A stretch of DNA of 14,953 bases from Arsenophonus melophagi (GTDB taxonomy: Bacteria; Pseudomonadota; Gammaproteobacteria; Enterobacterales; Enterobacteriaceae). The notes beneath the pieces were generated by a model that saw nothing but the letters and a program-made list of their open reading frames with translations, ran no database searches and was not told the DNA's origin. The stretch lies in the NCBI GenBank assembly GCA_032378655.1, contig JAVYJS010000021.1:1-14953 (forward strand), written 5' to 3'. Each line of letters starts with the position of its first letter. The stretch's first letter is position 1. The translations under genes and the position numbers were made by a program. Positions 14,921 through 14,953 of the stretch are shown in pieces.

Positions 14921-14953
14921 CAATTGAAACGTATAAACGCATATTAATATTAC

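Larger units (their letters stand above)
14363..14953 (+). pseudogene. asmA: Relic of asmA, runs off the window
   Basis: One plus-strand frame from 14363 to about 14660, broken by a few stops, aligns with AsmA as I recall it. FGFMLSSSQLE (14363-14395) matches WSFDISSLKVA; HEN matches HED; IEFIGFI**NVPNL (14441-14482) matches FEFSGRVNRDQRDL; DYWIINTI*SIN matches DYPHDLTAAIEQIN. From that IN (14522) to SFRNSW (14579-14596) the spacing is identical to IN..SFQAQW in AsmA. FRRNFLINL (14624-14650) matches LRLQFPQLNL. After frame changes, KSVPGLSKT matches NLIPLNET and KLLQAS...LMQI.MTN (about 14745-14805) matches ILLQAS...GMNF...MTN. Two tandem repeats lie in this stretch. AsmA is an inner-membrane-anchored envelope protein linked to outer-membrane lipid transport. 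Position after dcd fits. Confidence 0.65.

Noticed and set aside
1..14953. tRNA genes, insertion sequences, integrases, toxin or defence systems
   Set aside because: I scanned both strands for T-arm motifs, transposase fragments and phage or defence genes and saw none.

Overview
The window looks like a piece of a decaying, AT-rich gammaproteobacterial (Enterobacterales) genome, most likely a host-restricted insect symbiont. Nine intact genes closely resemble enterobacterial housekeeping proteins and fill only about 55% of the sequence. The rest carries no intact gene, tRNA, transposon or CRISPR array. I compared it with family sequences from memory, with no database search. The gene order (ubiX-purF-cvpA-dedD-folC-accD; metG/mrp-udk-dcd-asmA) is the enterobacterial one and reminds me of Serratia/Yersinia. 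Low coding density with preserved order fits a genome like that of an aphid-associated Serratia symbiotica, but the species is an inference.

Layout. Positions 1-727 hold a decayed hisJ/argT-type gene downstream of ubiX. Positions 728-6516 are a minus-strand cluster transcribed accD > folC > dedD > cvpA > purF > ubiX. Positions 6517-7395 hold a dedA relic in its ancestral place upstream of accD, then unassigned DNA. folE follows on the plus strand, then a yeiB relic and unassigned DNA. metG (minus) stops early, and the decayed codons of its missing C-terminal domain continue in the same frame. Between metG and dcd lie relics of mrp and udk, in the expected order and strand. dcd (plus) is followed by an asmA relic running off the window.

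Function. What survives serves essential biosynthesis: folate (folE, folC), purines (purF), dUTP/dTTP supply (dcd), fatty acids (accD), ubiquinone (ubiX, the cofactor maker for UbiD), methionyl-tRNA (metG), and septal/envelope functions (dedD, cvpA). What decayed is salvage, uptake or accessory: nucleoside salvage (udk), basic amino-acid uptake (hisJ/argT), Fe-S carrier (mrp), envelope proteins (asmA, dedA, yeiB). This is the pattern expected of a nutritional symbiont in a constant host environment.

Most notable. (1) Nearly every large gap can be assigned to a syntenic ghost gene. (2) The non-coding DNA is studded with long, perfect, mutually unrelated inverted repeats (arms up to 26 bp). Several sit where ghost genes have lost or gained blocks of sequence. 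(3) MetRS has lost its C-terminal dimerisation/tRNA-binding domain and carries a Pro-to-Thr change in the methionine pocket. (4) cvpA has lost its ancestral stop and now overlaps purF.
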